Shown piece after piece: positions 8,924 through 18,261 of a DNA stretch of 64,000 nt. Position 1 is the stretch's first letter. Every line of letters starts with the position of its first letter. The notes under the pieces were generated by a model, which was not told where the DNA came from, did no database searches, and saw nothing but the letters and a program-made list of their open reading frames with translations. The DNA is taken from positions 74,775 through 138,774 of the forward strand of contig NZ_LT607418.1 in the NCBI RefSeq assembly GCF_900095225.1. Direction: 5' to 3'. Position numbers and translations under genes: made by a program. Origin of the DNA: Pseudomonas sp. UMAB-08. Its GTDB lineage: Bacteria; Pseudomonadota; Gammaproteobacteria; Pseudomonadales; Pseudomonadaceae.

Positions 8924-10417
8924 ATGACTATGAGCACTATATGGAGCGGTCATGGCCGTGATCTGATCAATACGATTTTTCTGGCAACTGGCGCACTGCT
9001 TGGAGGGTTTGACATAGGCGGGCTGCATTGGCTTTGGGTCATCTTGACGGCTCTGGTTGCCTGGGTGCTGCTAAGTGGCAGTTCGCGGCGTGAACGAGCG
9101 ATCGCGGCTGCGCTGAACAATACCCTTGTGATGCTAGCGGACCCTCAGCCCGCGCCGACCAGCATGCAGGATTCGATGGCGCGCTTGCTGGTGGTATTAC
9201 AAGGCAAGGTCGAGTCGGTTCAGCGCATGAATGTACTGGCCTCGGAGCTGACGATTTCCGCTGGCACACTGGTCTCGGGTTTCACGGAGGCCATTGGCAC
9301 AGCGGACCGGCAGTCAGAGCTGGCGGTGAACTCAATGGTCGAAGTCCAGGGTATGGCTGAGCGCGCTCGGGCCACGTCGGGCGAAGCCATTGCACTGGCC
9401 TCGGCGACTACCGATGCTCGTAATCAGGTATCTGGTGGTGGCGAGCAGGTGCAGCAGGTGGCTGCCGCGATGGTCGATCTGGCCAATGTGGTGACAGGAG
9501 TGGGTGAGGAATTTGATGGTGTTCGTCATCAAATTGCACGCATCAGCGAGATCGTTGCCATTATCAGGAGCATCGCAGGGCAGACTAATTTGTTGGCGCT
9601 CAATGCCGCTATTGAGGCTGCCCGAGCGGGTGAACAAGGCCGGGGTTTCAGTGTGGTCGCTGATGAAGTCCGCAAGCTGGCGGAGAGCACGGGTGACGCT
9701 ACACTGGGTGTCGGAGAAATCATCGCTCTGATCGGCGACGGTATTGACCGTCTTGAACAGCGCCTGGCTCAGGCTCGCCAGGAAGCCACCGAGGGCGTGA
9801 AGCAAGCCGACGATGCTTGCGGGGTGCTGAGGGGTATTGCAGGCACTGCGCAAAATACCGTTAGCGCAGTGGAGGAGATTGCCCAGCGTGCCAGTGTCGA
9901 AGTGCAGAAGACCGGGCAATTGCTGGAAGACTCTGGTGGTGTGGCCCGCTTGGCCAGCGAACTGGATAACCGGGTCAACGACTGCAATGCGGGTTTACGC
10001 CAATTGATGTTGGGCCTGGTGGATCTGAAAGTACTGGCGAACAAAATAGATGTCAGTCGTAACTCGCTGGCCTCCATGATCGACGCAATCGAAGAAGTTC
10101 GTGCTCACAACATAATGGTTTTGAATGCCCGCGCTACCTCGCAGATGCTGCCGCATATAGAGCGGATACGCTCTCTGGACACAGAAATCGATCATCTGCT
10201 TGAGCGTGCGCAATTAGATGACGGGGTAGGGGGTGGCGCACGTAAAGCTCATTTCACCCATTTACGGGATGCTTTGAACGGTTATCGCGTGCTTCGTGAC
10301 GAACTGCTCAATGCGGCCCAAGGCGGGAAGCTGAAACAGATACGTGAGCGCACGACTCCTTTGATCAGAAACGCTTACCTAAAAGTCAAAGAGGCATGTG
10401 TCACGTTATCCGCATAA
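8924..10417 (+). CDS. Methyl-accepting chemotaxis protein without a periplasmic sensor domain
   Basis: A 497-residue chemoreceptor. Two short hydrophobic segments (about residues 15-30 and 35-52) sit together at the N-terminus with no periplasmic domain between them, so sensing must be cytoplasmic or through the membrane. The conserved hairpin tip is intact ([20 protein letters not shown] and [12 protein letters not shown], about residues 220-265). About 130 residues follow the methylation helices, ending in a predicted helical C-terminal extension (after [12 protein letters not shown]) that could be a sensory domain. It lies 17 bp after the RND gene with GAGAAGGG before the start, so it belongs to the uptake operon and probably couples alkylphenol metabolism to chemotaxis. 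Confidence 0.85.
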   Translation: MTMSTIWSGHGRDLINTIFLATGALLGGFDIGGLHWLWVILTALVAWVLLSGSSRRERAIAAALNNTLVMLADPQPAPTSMQDSMARLLVVLQGKVESVQRMNVLASELTISAGTLVSGFTEAIGTADRQSELAVNSMVEVQGMAERARATSGEAIALASATTDARNQVSGGGEQVQQVAAAMVDLANVVTGVGEEFDGVRHQIARISEIVAIIRSIAGQTNLLALNAAIEAARAGEQGRGFSVVADEVRKLAESTGDATLGVGEIIALIGDGIDRLEQRLAQARQEATEGVKQADDACGVLRGIAGTAQNTVSAVEEIAQRASVEVQKTGQLLEDSGGVARLASELDNRVNDCNAGLRQLMLGLVDLKVLANKIDVSRNSLASMIDAIEEVRAHNIMVLNARATSQMLPHIERIRSLDTEIDHLLERAQLDDGVGGGARKAHFTHLRDALNGYRVLRDELLNAAQGGKLKQIRERTTPLIRNAYLKVKEACVTLSA

Positions 10418-10539
10418 ACTAAGACCCATGCAGCGAAAGTCTCAGATCGCACGCACAATAATAAACGCAATCGATCGTGGTGAGTTTTACCGTCTTCAAG
10501 ATCGACAGGCTCGTGCTTCGTTACGCTTTAGGAATGTTC

Positions 10540-12237
10540 ATGATCGAGCAACCCCTTATCGAACGCTTCAATTTGCGTTCACGGCTGCGCTTCAATATCG
10601 AGAGCGGGCAGATCTGGCTCGACGAAAACCGCATGCTGCTACTTCACGCCAAGGCCTTTGGGGCCTTGCGCCAAGAGTTGTTTGAGTCGCTTGGGGCCAG
10701 GCGCGCCAAAGGACTTTTGTTTCGCATGGGTTTTGCAGCTGGCCAACATGATGCCGACCTCGCGCAAAAGCTCTATGGCGCAGGTGACGACTATGACGTT
10801 TTCAAGATCGGCCCTGAGCTGCACGCGTTTGAAGGACTGGTTCGATCAACAATCACCGAAGCCAAAATAGACTGGGAAAAAGGGACGTTTTTCGGCGAAG
10901 TGAAATGTGAAAACTCATGGGAAGCTGAATCGCATCTGCAGTTATTCGGCGCTGGCAATGAGGTCGCTTGCTGGCACCTGTCGGGCTATGCATCGGGCTA
11001 TACCTCTCGATTCTTCAAGCGTTTCATCGTTTTTCGTGAAACCAAATGCGTGTGTTGTGGTGACGCTAACTGCGTACTGGTTGGCAAGCCGGTGGAAGAG
11101 TGGGGAGATGACCCGTTCCTCGAACACTGTCTGGAGGCAAAAGATAAGGAAACCTCTTTTGAACAGTTGCAAGAGGAGCTGTGGCAAGTACGTGGTCGTC
11201 AGCGCGAACAGCGCCCACCCGGCAAACTGGTGGGAAGCTCCCCTGCGTTTAGTGCCGCTTTCAGTTTGCTCAGCAAGGCAGCCAGCAGTCCTATAACGGT
11301 TTTACTCTTGGGTGAAACCGGGGTCGGCAAAGAGGTATTTGCCCAGTGGCTGCACGAAAACAGTGATCGTGCAGATAAGCCGTTTGTAGCCATTAACTGT
11401 GCAGCGATTCCCAACGACCTGATCGAATCAGAGCTTTTTGGTGTGCAGAAAGGAGCCTATACCGGCGCGCAGAATTCACGACCCGGCAAGTTCGAGCGAG
11501 CCGATGGTGGCACGCTATTCCTTGATGAACTGGGTGAGCTTTCTCCTTCGGCCCAGGTGCAGCTCTTGCGGGTACTGCAAACCGGCGAAGTAGAGCGACT
11601 GGGCGATGACAAGCCCCGCAAGGTCAGTGTGCGGCTGGTTGCCGCCACCAACGTCAATCTGCAACAAGCCATTGCTGATGGTCGTTTTCGCGCCGACCTC
11701 TACTATCGCCTGGCGACCTATCCATTAGAGATTCCACCTCTGCGCAAGCGCAAATCGGATATTCCGGTGTTGGTCTCGGTGCTTATCGAAAAATACTCAC
11801 CGCTCTATCACAAGACGATTCATGGTATCAGCGATCTGGCGATGCAAGAGCTGATGGCCTATGACTGGCCGGGCAATGTTCGTGAGCTTGAAAACCTGGT
11901 TGAGCGTTCTGTTTTGCTTGCACCCTCCGGGGGGCAAATTGATGTAGAACATCTGTTCCCTGGCATGGGCCCCGTGACTGCGCTCGGTGCCGTTATCGAC
12001 AAGCAGGGGAAAGTGGGCAATGCGGATGAAGCCCGGAAAGATAAACTTTACGAAAGCTTACTTGATGAGGGCTTCGATCTTCAGGCACATGAAGCCCGTC
12101 TTTTGCAGCTCGCTGTTTTGCGGGCCAATGGCAACCTCACCCACGCGGCGCGTCTACTCGGCATAACCCGTCGTCAGTTGGCGTATCGGGTGAAACAGGT
12201 GTTGGGTGATATCGAGCAGTCTCCGAATAGCGCCTGA
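10540..12237 (+). CDS. lapR: Sigma-54-dependent phenol-responsive activator, DmpR/XylR family (LapR-like)
   Basis: Activator of the phenol hydroxylase promoter. Domain order from the ATG at 10540 (AGGA at 10530-10533): XylR N-terminal aromatic-binding domain about residues 10-110, V4R domain with a Cys-rich site (CVCCGDANC) about 120-185, a linker, then the AAA+ sigma-54 domain about 210-450 with Walker A GETGVGKE, the sigma-54 loop GAYTGA, Walker [13 protein letters not shown], and a Fis-type helix-turn-helix near the C-terminus ([20 protein letters not shown]). A GTG at 10477 would add 21 residues but lacks a good ribosome-binding site, and family members start where I place it. It precedes the catechol dioxygenase gene with a sigma-54 promoter between them, as in the lap cluster of strain KL28. 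Confidence 0.88.
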   Translation: MIEQPLIERFNLRSRLRFNIESGQIWLDENRMLLLHAKAFGALRQELFESLGARRAKGLLFRMGFAAGQHDADLAQKLYGAGDDYDVFKIGPELHAFEGLVRSTITEAKIDWEKGTFFGEVKCENSWEAESHLQLFGAGNEVACWHLSGYASGYTSRFFKRFIVFRETKCVCCGDANCVLVGKPVEEWGDDPFLEHCLEAKDKETSFEQLQEELWQVRGRQREQRPPGKLVGSSPAFSAAFSLLSKAASSPITVLLLGETGVGKEVFAQWLHENSDRADKPFVAINCAAIPNDLIESELFGVQKGAYTGAQNSRPGKFERADGGTLFLDELGELSPSAQVQLLRVLQTGEVERLGDDKPRKVSVRLVAATNVNLQQAIADGRFRADLYYRLATYPLEIPPLRKRKSDIPVLVSVLIEKYSPLYHKTIHGISDLAMQELMAYDWPGNVRELENLVERSVLLAPSGGQIDVEHLFPGMGPVTALGAVIDKQGKVGNADEARKDKLYESLLDEGFDLQAHEARLLQLAVLRANGNLTHAARLLGITRRQLAYRVKQVLGDIEQSPNSA

Positions 12238-12343
12238 CAAAAGCGTACACCAATCAATCCATAGGGGCTCTTTAACCCCGGCATTCCCATGACATGACCG
12301 CGAAGGCGGCGAGAATGCCTGTTTATTGAGAAGTCCTATGCCA

Positions 12344-12369
12344 AACACGTCGCTCGACGTGTTTTTTTT
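12344..12369 (+). terminator. Intrinsic terminator downstream of lapR
   Basis: AACACGTC (12344-12351) and GACGTGTT (12356-12363) form a perfect 8-bp stem with a GCTC loop, followed directly by a run of T to 12369. It should isolate lapR transcription from the lapB operon. Confidence 0.85.
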
Positions 12370-12451
12370 GCCTATTTAACGGTCGCTCCGGGCTCATCTG
12401 CCAAGGGGGGGACATCGTTTTGCTCGGGGCATCGCGTTTTGCTGATGTACA

Positions 12452-12471
12452 GCCTTACGTTTTTGTAAGGC
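12452..12471. promoter_or_regulatory. Candidate LapR upstream activating site
   Basis: GCCTTAC-GTTTTT-GTAAGGC is a perfect 7-bp inverted repeat about 130 bp upstream of the predicted sigma-54 transcription start, the distance at which DmpR and XylR sites usually lie. The sequence differs from the classical XylR site, so assignment rests on symmetry and position. Confidence 0.5.
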
Positions 12472-12566
12472 GCAAGTGGCGAATGTACAGAAACGTCATC
12501 CAGCGAAAGATGTTTATTCTTTTGTTTTTCCACATAAAACGAACTAAATCATATAGTTACAGTTAT

Positions 12567-12582
12567 TGGCATCCTCTATGCA
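12567..12582 (+). promoter_or_regulatory. Sigma-54 (-24/-12) promoter for lapB and the phenol hydroxylase genes
   Basis: TGGCATCCTCTATGCA shows the essential GG (12568-12569) and GC (12580-12581) separated by exactly 10 bases, with close agreement to TGGCAC-N5-TTGCA. Predicted transcription start is near 12593, 81 bp before the lapB start. A sigma-54 promoter is what the adjacent DmpR-type activator requires. Confidence 0.82.
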
Positions 12583-12673
12583 ATGTTAGATCGAGACTGT
12601 AAGTCCGGCTTGTCGCTAGCCCGAAAGGGCACGCGCAGAGCCAACCTCATCTAGCCAATAATGGAGACAACAA

Positions 12674-13603
12674 ATGGCGATGACAGGTGTATTGCGTCCA
12701 GGGCATGCCCAGGTGCGCGTGTTGAACCTTGAAGAAGGCATTCACTTTTACCGCAACGTACTGGGCCTGGTGGAAACCGGGCGTGATGACCAGGGGCGCG
12801 TGTACTTTAAATGCTGGGACGAGCGTGATCACAACTGCTATGTGATTCGTGAAGCGGATACCGCTGGCATCGATTTCTTTGGCTTCAAGGTGTTGGACAA
12901 AGCCACTCTGGAAAAACTTGATGCCGACCTGCAAGCATACGGTTTGGTCACTACCCGCATTCCGGCAGGTGAAATGCTGGAAACCGGCGAGCGCGTGCGC
13001 TTCGAATTGCCATCCGGCCATCTGATCGAGTTGTATGCGGAGAAAACTCGCATAGGTAACGGCATTCCCCAAGTCAACCCGGCTCCGTGGAACGCTCAGC
13101 GCGAACATGGCATCGCCCCTATCCAGCTGGATCATTGCTTGCTGTATGGCCCGAACATCGCCGAAGTGAAGAAGATTTTCACCGACGTCCTGGGCTTCTT
13201 TCTGGTTGAGCGCGTACTCAGCCCGGATGGCGACAGTGACATGGGCATCTGGTTGTCCTGCTCGCACAAAGTCCATGACATCGCCTTCGTCGAGTATCCG
13301 GAGAAGGGCAAGCTGCACCACTGCTCATTCCTCCTCGAGTCGTGGGAGCAGGTGTTGCGTGCCGGCGACATCATGTCGATGAACGAAGTGAACGTTGACA
13401 TTGGCCCTACCCGTCATGGCGTAACCCGCGGCTGCACCATCTATGCGTGGGACCCCTCCGGCAATCGTTTTGAAACCTTCATGGGCGGCTACCACCCTTA
13501 CCCGGATTACGAGCCGCTGTCCTGGACCTACGACAACTTCGCCCAGGGCCTCGACTACCCGCAGCGCAAACTGCACGAAACTTTCCTGACTGTAGTGACC
13601 TGA
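12674..13603 (+). CDS. lapB: Catechol 2,3-dioxygenase (extradiol)
   Basis: Fe(II)-dependent meta-cleavage enzyme that opens (alkyl)catechol to 2-hydroxymuconic semialdehyde. The 309 residues match the XylE/DmpB class I.2 length and two-domain vicinal-oxygen-chelate fold. Iron ligands are visible in the C-terminal domain: His154 (LDHCLLY), His215/216 (KLHHCSF) and Glu267 (NRFETFMGG); the acid-base region DIGPTRHG is also present. The start ATG is preceded by GGAGA. Being the first gene after the sigma-54 promoter, ahead of the hydroxylase genes, is the lap arrangement; in dmp clusters the dioxygenase follows the hydroxylase. Its XylT-type reactivating ferredoxin is not adjacent but lies at 25145. 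Confidence 0.95.
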   Translation: MAMTGVLRPGHAQVRVLNLEEGIHFYRNVLGLVETGRDDQGRVYFKCWDERDHNCYVIREADTAGIDFFGFKVLDKATLEKLDADLQAYGLVTTRIPAGEMLETGERVRFELPSGHLIELYAEKTRIGNGIPQVNPAPWNAQREHGIAPIQLDHCLLYGPNIAEVKKIFTDVLGFFLVERVLSPDGDSDMGIWLSCSHKVHDIAFVEYPEKGKLHHCSFLLESWEQVLRAGDIMSMNEVNVDIGPTRHGVTRGCTIYAWDPSGNRFETFMGGYHPYPDYEPLSWTYDNFAQGLDYPQRKLHETFLTVVT

Positions 13604-13613
13604 GGGCACATCC

Positions 13614-13907
13614 ATGACTTTGCCCGATGAGTCACTGGAAATGCAGCCGGCCGACCTGGATACGCAAAAGCGTTTTGTACGGGTTACCGGCAATCGCGGG
13701 AGCCGCTTTGTCGAGTTCGACTTCGCCATTGGCGAGCCCGGGTTATTCGTTGAAATGATCCTGACTCATGAAGCATTCGTCGAGTTCTGCGCCACCAACA
13801 AGGTTGCGTTGATGCCCGCGCCGACTCCGGCTACGGACGAGGACGATGCTTCGGCTGATTGGGATTGGCGACTCGCTGACGCCACACAGGTTCGTTTCAA
13901 ACACTAA
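13614..13907 (+). CDS. lapK: Phenol hydroxylase assembly protein (DmpK-like)
   Basis: A 97-residue protein of the phenol hydroxylase subunit family. DmpK is not part of the catalytic complex but is needed to obtain active, iron-loaded hydroxylase. The sequence shows the family core FVRVTGNRGSRFVEFDFAIG and an acidic C-terminal stretch (TDEDDASADWDWR). The start has GAGGG upstream and the gene lies 10 bp after lapB and just before the beta-subunit gene, the conserved position. Confidence 0.88.
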   Translation: MTLPDESLEMQPADLDTQKRFVRVTGNRGSRFVEFDFAIGEPGLFVEMILTHEAFVEFCATNKVALMPAPTPATDEDDASADWDWRLADATQVRFKH

Positions 13908-13954
13908 TCGAATTGGGCGTTTCACCTTGGGTGAAACGCTGGTGGGAGATACAC

Positions 13955-14947
13955 ATGCATATAGATCTTCGCACGGTCAGCATCCAGCCATTGCGACAGA
14001 CGTTTGATCACTTGGCCCGCCGTTTTGGCGACAAACCCTCTTCGCGCTATCAGGAAGGCAGCTACGACATCCAGCCCGAGGAAAACTTGCACTACCGGCC
14101 GACCTGGGACCCGGAGCAGGCGCTTTACGACGCCAGCATCACCAAGATCGTGATGCGCGACTGGTACGCCCTGAAAGACCCGCGTCAGTTTTACTACAGC
14201 ACCTACACGCTGGCGCGCGCGCGTCAGCAAGAAAACACCGAAGCGAACTTCAACTTCGTCGAAACCCGCGGCCTGGCCGACATGCTTTCGGACGATCTGC
14301 GCAGCTCCGCGCTCAATCTGCTGGTGCCGCTGCGTCACGCTGCCTGGGGCGCCAATCTGAACAACACCTTCATCTGCGGTTACGGCTACAGCACGGTGTT
14401 TACCCAACCGTGTATGTACCACGCGATGGATAACCTGGGCTCGGCTCAATACCTGTCGCGTATTGGCCTGCTGCTAGGTGGCACCGAAGCCCTTGAAGAG
14501 GGCAAGGTCGCCTGGATGGAAGGGGACGCCTGGCAAGCACTGCGTCGTTATACCGAGGACTGCATGACGGTACGCGATCCGTTCGAGCTGTTTGTCGCGC
14601 AAAACGTGGCTCTGGATGGCTTGCTCTATCCGCTGGTGTACGGGCGCATCGTGGATGACCGGTTCGCGGCCAATGGCGGCTCGGCGGTGGCCATGCTCAC
14701 ACAATTCATGAGCGACTGGTTTGAGGAGACCCGCAAATGGGTCGATGCGGTCATGAAGGTAGCGGCCGCTGAGTCCGAGCAAAACCGCGAGCAGTTGCAG
14801 GCCTGGACAACCGTTTGGCGTGATCGCGCCGCCGCAGCCTTACTGCCGGTGATTGAGCAGGTTTTTGCAGACCAGGCCGATGAGGTCATGGCTGAACAAT
14901 TGATCGCCTTCAAGGCTCGCCTTGAAAAAACCGGCGTTGTGGTCTGA
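13955..14947 (+). CDS. lapL: Phenol hydroxylase beta subunit (DmpL-like)
   Basis: Structural beta subunit of the (alpha-beta-gamma)2 hydroxylase core. The 330 residues match DmpL length, and conserved segments such as RFGDKPSSRYQEGSYDI and DPRQFYYSTYTLARAR are near the N-terminus. I use the ATG at 13955, preceded by GGGAG; the longer frame from 13913 would add a basic 14-residue extension not present in homologues. The 13908-13954 gap contains an inverted TTTCACC/GGTGAAA pair. The subunit lacks its own diiron site and shapes the interface with the effector protein. Confidence 0.92.
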   Translation: MHIDLRTVSIQPLRQTFDHLARRFGDKPSSRYQEGSYDIQPEENLHYRPTWDPEQALYDASITKIVMRDWYALKDPRQFYYSTYTLARARQQENTEANFNFVETRGLADMLSDDLRSSALNLLVPLRHAAWGANLNNTFICGYGYSTVFTQPCMYHAMDNLGSAQYLSRIGLLLGGTEALEEGKVAWMEGDAWQALRRYTEDCMTVRDPFELFVAQNVALDGLLYPLVYGRIVDDRFAANGGSAVAMLTQFMSDWFEETRKWVDAVMKVAAAESEQNREQLQAWTTVWRDRAAAALLPVIEQVFADQADEVMAEQLIAFKARLEKTGVVV

Positions 14948-14956
14948 GAGGTTTCT

Positions 14957-15226
14957 ATGTCGACTGTGTTTATTGCATTGCAAACCAATGAAGAGACCCG
15001 CCCCATTATCGAGGCGATTGAAATAGATAACCCCGAGGCCGTGGTCAATCGTGAACCGGCGATGGTCAAGATCAATGCGCCTGGCCGTTTGGTCATTCGC
15101 CGAGAAACCATTGAAGAACAGCTGGGCCGCAGCTTTGATATGCAAGAGTTGAATATCAACCTGATCACGCTCTCCGGCAACGTCGTTGAAGACGAAGACT
15201 CCTTGACCCTGACCTGGGGCAACTAA
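14957..15226 (+). CDS. lapM: Phenol hydroxylase effector/coupling protein P2 (DmpM-like)
   Basis: An 89-residue cofactorless regulatory protein that docks on the hydroxylase and couples electron transfer to substrate oxidation. The family pattern is clear: VFIALQTNEETRPIIEAIE at the N-terminus, NREPAMVKINAPGRLVI in the middle and LTLTWGN at the end. GAGAGG lies before the start and the gene is 9 bp after lapL, in the conserved L-M-N order. Confidence 0.92.
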   Translation: MSTVFIALQTNEETRPIIEAIEIDNPEAVVNREPAMVKINAPGRLVIRRETIEEQLGRSFDMQELNINLITLSGNVVEDEDSLTLTWGN

Positions 15227-15241
15227 GCGAGATTATTTAGC

Positions 15242-16762
15242 ATGGACATGAAAGCAACTAATAAAAAAATGAATGCGAAAGAAAAGTACCGCTTGTTGAC
15301 GCGTGACTTGGCATGGGAACCGTCTTATCGCACCGAGGAAGAAATCTTTCCCTACATTGCCTATGAAGGGCTGAAGATCCATGACTGGAACAAGTGGGAA
15401 GATCCGTTCCGCTTGACCATGGATGCGTACTGGAAGTATCAGGCGGAAAAAGAGCGCAAGTTTTACGCGATTATTGACGCCCATGCGCAGAATAACGGCC
15501 ATCTGAATATTACCGATGCACGCTATCTGTCGGCCTTGAAAATATTTCTGCAGGCCATCAGTCCGGGTGAGTACGCCGCGCACAAAGGGTTTGCTCGTGT
15601 GGGCCGCGAGTTTCGCGGTGTAGGGACGCAAGTGGCCTGTCAGATGCAGGCCATTGATGAAATTCGCCACGCCCAGACGCAAGTCCACGCACTGTCCAAC
15701 TACAACAAGTTCTACAACGGCTTCCATGCGTTTGCTGATCAGCGTGACCGCATCTGGTACACGTCTGTGGCGCGTTCGTTCTTTGACGATGCGATGTCGG
15801 CCGGTCCGTTCGAGTTCATGATCGCCATCGGCTTCTCGTTCGAATACGTGCTGACCAACCTGCTGTTCGTGCCGTTCATGTCCGGCGCAGCTTACAACGG
15901 TGACATGGCCACGGTGACCTTCGGCTTCTCGGCCCAGTCGGACGAAGCACGGCATATGACCCTGGGCCTTGAATGCATCAAGTTCATGCTCGAGCAGGAT
16001 CCGGACAACCTGCCCATCGTTCAGGGCTGGATCGACAAGTGGTTCTGGCGCGGCTTCCGGGTTCTAGGCCTGGTCAGCACCATGATGGATTACATGCTGC
16101 CCAAGCGCGTCATGTCGTGGCGCGAGGCGTGGGATATTTATGGCGCAGAGAACGGCGGCGCGCTGTTCAAGGACCTGGCGCGCTACGGTATTCGTCCACC
16201 GAAGAGCTGGGATGACGCCGAAGCAGGCATTGATCACATGTCGCACCAGTTCATGCTGGGCCTTTACCAGTGGAGCTTTGGGACTGCCTTCCATGCATGG
16301 ATCCCCTCGGATGAGGACCTGCAATGGTTATCTGCCAAGTACCCCACCACGTTCGACACGTATTACCGGCCACGCTGGGAACATATCAAGAAGCTGGCGG
16401 ACGCAGGCACGCCGTTCAAGAACTTTGGCCTGGCTAAATTGTGCCAGTGCTGCCAGTTGCCGACGGTATTTACCGAGCCGAATGATCCGACGCTTACTTG
16501 CCATCGTGAAGTTGAATATAAAGGCGACACGTACCACTTCTGCTCTGATCATTGTCTGGAAATCTTCAATAACGAGCCGGAGAAATATATCCAGGCCTGG
16601 CTGCCCATGCCTGCACTCTTCCAAGCGCCGCTCAATGGTGATCTGGCTGCCTGGATGGAGTGGGTTTCGCTGAAAGATGGTCAGGACAATGGCGATTTTG
16701 CCGACTCCCAGGACCGCCACAACTTCGAACTGTGGCGTGGTCTGGCAACGTCGAACCAGTAA
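15242..16762 (+). CDS. lapN: Phenol hydroxylase alpha subunit, diiron oxygenase (DmpN-like)
   Basis: Catalytic subunit that hydroxylates phenol or alkylphenol to the catechol. The 506 residues match DmpN. Both carboxylate-bridged diiron motifs are intact: Glu110, then Glu140-x-x-His143 (DEIRHAQ), and Glu201 with Glu235-x-x-His238 (SDEARHM). Near the C-terminus there is a Cys-rich YHS-like segment (CQCCQLP ... FCSDHC, about residues 400-445) typical of these alpha subunits. The ribosome-binding site is weak (GAG about 13 bases upstream), so translation may depend on coupling to lapM. Substrate range (alkyl chain length) cannot be read from the sequence without comparison. Confidence 0.95.
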   Translation: MDMKATNKKMNAKEKYRLLTRDLAWEPSYRTEEEIFPYIAYEGLKIHDWNKWEDPFRLTMDAYWKYQAEKERKFYAIIDAHAQNNGHLNITDARYLSALKIFLQAISPGEYAAHKGFARVGREFRGVGTQVACQMQAIDEIRHAQTQVHALSNYNKFYNGFHAFADQRDRIWYTSVARSFFDDAMSAGPFEFMIAIGFSFEYVLTNLLFVPFMSGAAYNGDMATVTFGFSAQSDEARHMTLGLECIKFMLEQDPDNLPIVQGWIDKWFWRGFRVLGLVSTMMDYMLPKRVMSWREAWDIYGAENGGALFKDLARYGIRPPKSWDDAEAGIDHMSHQFMLGLYQWSFGTAFHAWIPSDEDLQWLSAKYPTTFDTYYRPRWEHIKKLADAGTPFKNFGLAKLCQCCQLPTVFTEPNDPTLTCHREVEYKGDTYHFCSDHCLEIFNNEPEKYIQAWLPMPALFQAPLNGDLAAWMEWVSLKDGQDNGDFADSQDRHNFELWRGLATSNQ

Positions 16763-16772
16763 GCCTCTAAAA

Positions 16773-16805
16773 GGGGGTGGTCGTTAGTTGAAGCGACCAC
16801 GCCCC
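16773..16805 (+). promoter_or_regulatory. GC-rich hairpin between lapN and lapO
   Basis: GTGGTCG (16777-16783) pairs with CGACCAC (16794-16800) and the flanking G-run/CCCC extend the stem with one bulge. There is no following T-run, so it is more likely an mRNA stabiliser or processing site setting the subunit ratio than a terminator. Confidence 0.5.
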
Positions 16806-16828
16806 AACACAATAATAAGGAGAACAAG

Positions 16829-17185
16829 ATGCCTGTAGTAGCCCTTAAAGAGTACGTAGGCGTTGCCCGTGATCGCGTTGAGAATTTCAACGGCAAACAG
16901 CTGGTGTACGTCAGTTGGGATCACCATCTGCTTTTTGCTGCCCCGTTCCTGCTTTGTCTGCCGCCGCAGACGACCTTCGCCGAGTTGATTCAGGTCGCCC
17001 TCGAGCCGCTGCTGCAAGCGGATCCGGACACCGCAGCAATCGACTGGCGCTCTGTCCAGTGGCTCAAGGGCAACCGGCCTTGGGTGCCCGACTTCGATCT
17101 CAGCCTGGCCGAAAATGCTATCGGCCACAAACATCAGCTGCGGTTCAGTACGCCGGGCCTCAACACTATTTGCGCAGTTAGCTGA
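16829..17185 (+). CDS. lapO: Phenol hydroxylase gamma subunit (DmpO-like)
   Basis: The 118-residue small subunit of the hydroxylase core. Family hallmarks are DRVENFNGKQLVYVSWDHHLLFAAP-type sequence in the first half and WVPDFDLSLAENAIGHKHQLRF in the second. AAGGAG precedes the start. Its place between lapN and the reductase gene is the conserved position. Confidence 0.92.
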   Translation: MPVVALKEYVGVARDRVENFNGKQLVYVSWDHHLLFAAPFLLCLPPQTTFAELIQVALEPLLQADPDTAAIDWRSVQWLKGNRPWVPDFDLSLAENAIGHKHQLRFSTPGLNTICAVS

Positions 17186-17199
17186 GAAGGGGACGGGCT

Positions 17200-18261
17200 A
17201 TGAGTTACGAGCTGACGATTGAACCACTGGGTCAGACCATCGAGATCGAAGAAGGTCAGACCATTCTCGATGCGGCTCTGCGGGCCGGCATCTACCTGCC
17301 TCACGCCTGCTGCCACGGCCTGTGCGCGACCTGCAAGATTCAGGTGGTGGATGGCGAGATTGAGCATGGCGAAGCCTCCAGCTTTGCCCTGATGGATTTT
17401 GAGCGCGAAGAGAAGAAGTGCCTGGCCTGCTGCGCTACCGCCGAGAGCGACCTGGTGATTGAGGCGGAAATCGATGAAGACCCCGATGCCGAGAATCTGC
17501 CGGTACGCGACTTCCCCGGTACGGTCAGCCGCATCGAAACCCTGACGCCCACCATCAAGGGTGTATGGATCAAGCTCGACGATCCGGCTGGAATGCGCTT
17601 CCAGGCCGGTCAATACATCAATCTGCAGTTGCCTGACGGTATTGGCAGCCGGGCATTTTCGATTGCCAGTGCGCCTACGGAGGGCGGCGAGATCGAGCTG
17701 AATATTCGTATCGTGCCCGGCGGTCGCGGTACGGGTTATGTGCACGAGCAGGTGACGGTCGGCGAGCGCATGGGCATCACCGGCCCCTACGGCCGCTTCT
17801 TTGTGAAGAAGTCGGCGCATATGCCGGTGATCTTCATGGGCGGCGGTTCCGGGCTTTCCAGCCCGCGCTCAATGATTCTGGATTTGCTGGCGGAAGGCTT
17901 TGAACTGCCGATCACCCTCATCTATGGGCAACGCCATCGTGGCGAGCTGTATTACCACGACGATTTCCTCGCCATGGCTCAGCAATACGCGAACTTCAAC
18001 TACGTGCCTGCGCTCTCCCATGAGCCGGAGGACTCTGGCTGGGAAGGCTTCCGTGGCTTCGTCCACGACGCCGCCAAGGCGCACTTCAAAAATGATTTCA
18101 GGGGGCACAAGGCTTATCTGTGTGGTCCGCCTCTAATGATTGACTCCTGCATCAGCACGCTGATGCAGGGACGCCTGTTTGAGCGCGACATCTATACCGA
18201 GAAGTTTATCTCGGCGGCGGATGCTCAGCAGGTCCGCAGTCCCTTGTTCAAGGCTATCTGA
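17200..18261 (+). CDS. lapP: Phenol hydroxylase reductase, [2Fe-2S]/FAD (DmpP-like)
   Basis: NADH-dependent reductase that passes electrons to the diiron site. From the N-terminus: a plant-type [2Fe-2S] domain with Cys37-x4-Cys42-x2-Cys45 and a final Cys near 77 (CLACC), an FAD-binding domain about 105-205 containing RAFSIAS, and an NAD-binding domain about 210-340 (MGGGSGLSSPRSM, YLCGPPLMID). The 353 residues equal DmpP length. It ends the upper operon; a 216-bp gap with a LysR operator separates it from the lower pathway. Confidence 0.95.
   Translation: MSYELTIEPLGQTIEIEEGQTILDAALRAGIYLPHACCHGLCATCKIQVVDGEIEHGEASSFALMDFEREEKKCLACCATAESDLVIEAEIDEDPDAENLPVRDFPGTVSRIETLTPTIKGVWIKLDDPAGMRFQAGQYINLQLPDGIGSRAFSIASAPTEGGEIELNIRIVPGGRGTGYVHEQVTVGERMGITGPYGRFFVKKSAHMPVIFMGGGSGLSSPRSMILDLLAEGFELPITLIYGQRHRGELYYHDDFLAMAQQYANFNYVPALSHEPEDSGWEGFRGFVHDAAKAHFKNDFRGHKAYLCGPPLMIDSCISTLMQGRLFERDIYTEKFISAADAQQVRSPLFKAI

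Larger units (their letters stand above)
12238..12673. promoter_or_regulatory. lapR-lapB intergenic control region
   Basis: A 436-bp gap containing, in order, an intrinsic terminator for lapR (12344-12369), two near-direct repeats CATCGTTTTGCT (12413-12424) and CATCGCGTTTTGCT (12430-12443), an inverted repeat that fits an upstream activator site (12452-12471), an IHF-like sequence AATCATATAGTTA (12547-12559, one mismatch to WATCAANNNNTTR) and the sigma-54 promoter (12567-12582). The TGTACAG word occurs on both sides of the inverted repeat. Confidence 0.65.
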
